A stretch of DNA of 64,000 bases from Parabacteroides distasonis ATCC 8503 (GTDB taxonomy: Bacteria > Bacteroidota > Bacteroidia > Bacteroidales > Tannerellaceae). Of the stretch, positions 63,393-64,000 are shown one piece after another. The DNA lies in the NCBI RefSeq assembly GCF_000012845.1, contig NC_009615.1:4094501-4158500 (forward strand), written 5' to 3'. Each line of letters begins with the position of its first letter. Position 1 is the first letter of the stretch. The position numbers were made by a program, and so were the translations under genes. The notes beneath the pieces were generated by a model. It was given only the letters and a program-made list of their open reading frames with translations, did not search any database and was not told the origin of the DNA.

Positions 63393-64000
63393 ATGCGAGA
63401 TTTATATCTTATAAGATGTCTGTGCGTTTTTAGCGTATGGTTATTTTCTTTGGGTGTCGCTTTCGGTCAACAGATCGATACGACGGCCTATCACGAGCTT
63501 TCCGGGGTGGAAGTAGTGGAGAAGGTACGTCCGTCGGTTACCCGTGAAGGTACGCCTTTGCAAATTATGGACCGGGCGGGAATCGATCGCTTGGGAGTAC
63601 AAGACCTATCCGAGGCCGTGAAACGCTTCTCGGGAGTTACAGTACAGGATTATGGGGGGATCGGAGGATTGAAAACGGTCTCGGTACGTAGCTTGGGAGC
63701 GAAGCATACCGCCGTCAGTTACGATGGGGTGACGATTACGGATGCGCAAAGCGGGCAAGTCGATATCAGCCGTTTCTCGTTGGATAACGTGGAGATGGTT
63801 TCCTTATCGATCGGACAATCGGATGACATCTTCCAAACGGCAAGGGTGTATGCCTCGGCAGGAGCCTTGAATATACAAACCGGAAAGCCCACGTTTAAAG
63901 ACAAATCGTTTCATACTTATCTTAAGGTTAAGGGAGGTTCCTTCGGACTTTTTAATCCCGTGCTGCATTATGATCAAAAATTAGGAAAGCGTTGGAGCGC
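63393..64000 (+). CDS. BtuB-like TonB-dependent corrinoid receptor 3 (partial, runs off the end)
   Basis: The first 202 codons of an outer-membrane receptor: signal peptide ending VAFGQ (about residue 26), TonB-box-like LSGVEVVEKVRPS, and a plug with EAVKRFSGVTVQDYGGIGGLKTVSVRSLGAKHTAVSYDG and LDNVEMVSLSIGQSDD. It has no carboxypeptidase-like domain. The plug lacks the usual GxxSxLYG-type turn seen in receptors 1 and 2 and reads FQTARVYASAGALNIQTGK instead. The riboswitch upstream makes it a corrinoid-uptake gene. The rest lies outside the window. Confidence 0.88.
   Translation, partial: MRDLYLIRCLCVFSVWLFSLGVAFGQQIDTTAYHELSGVEVVEKVRPSVTREGTPLQIMDRAGIDRLGVQDLSEAVKRFSGVTVQDYGGIGGLKTVSVRSLGAKHTAVSYDGVTITDAQSGQVDISRFSLDNVEMVSLSIGQSDDIFQTARVYASAGALNIQTGKPTFKDKSFHTYLKVKGGSFGLFNPVLHYDQKLGKRWS

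Overview
The window looks like the chromosome of an anaerobic gut Bacteroidales, most likely a Parabacteroides close to P. distasonis. The reasons are SusC/SusD outer-membrane pairs, a GH92 mannosidase, a giant hybrid two-component regulator, a MurF-alanine racemase fusion, anaerobic enzymes (PflB/PflA, NrdD/NrdG), and promoters that nearly all carry the Bacteroidetes -7 element TAnnTTTG. The genus is inferred from gene content and style, not from a database match. I saw no tRNA, rRNA, CRISPR array, insertion sequence or phage.

Layout. 1-4.3 kb: tail of a PfkB-type sugar kinase, an MFS sugar permease, then frr, rsgA and dgt. 4.4-12.4 kb: polysaccharide utilisation locus (PUL) 1, with SusC, SusD and a GH2 beta-mannosidase-like enzyme. 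12.4-17.4 kb: minus-strand housekeeping genes (tsaC/sua5-like, fabI, murF-alr, a GSCFA protein). 17.7-29.9 kb: PUL 2 on the minus strand, reading hybrid two-component regulator, SusC (broken by a frameshift near its 3' end), SusD, GH92 alpha-mannosidase and a secreted HExxH peptidase. This set suggests attack on mannose-rich glycoproteins or N-glycans. 30.1-37.7 kb: pflB-pflA, a Crp/Fnr regulator, enolase and ahpC-ahpF. 37.7-40.5 kb: a His-rich small membrane protein with a TonB receptor (possible metal uptake). 40.6-41.6 kb: a Tat-exported sugar isomerase-like protein. 41.9-47.7 kb: an iron/xenosiderophore operon resembling XusABC with an extra esterase. 47.8-64 kb: a corrinoid region with four cobalamin riboswitches. 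These control a ThrE-like exporter, two convergent BtuB-like receptor plus CbiK-like chelatase pairs, and a third receptor that runs off the end. The anaerobic nucleotide reductase nrdD-nrdG lies among them, along with a DnaJ/TerB protein and a small accessory patch (HAD phosphatase, acetyltransferase, two unknown coupled genes, a gene remnant).

The signal least explained by known features is a set of five intergenic arrays (17.5, 20.9, 25.8, 40.5 and 49.5 kb). Each has three or four copies of a short, mostly palindromic word at a helical period of 21, 22 or 23 bp. The period is constant or nearly so inside an array, while the word differs completely from array to array. Some sit where operators would be, but one lies between two gene 3' ends. 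Other points of interest are the riboswitch on a ThrE-type exporter, the two CbiK-like paralogues that keep different active-site residues, and the esterase inside the Xus-like operon.
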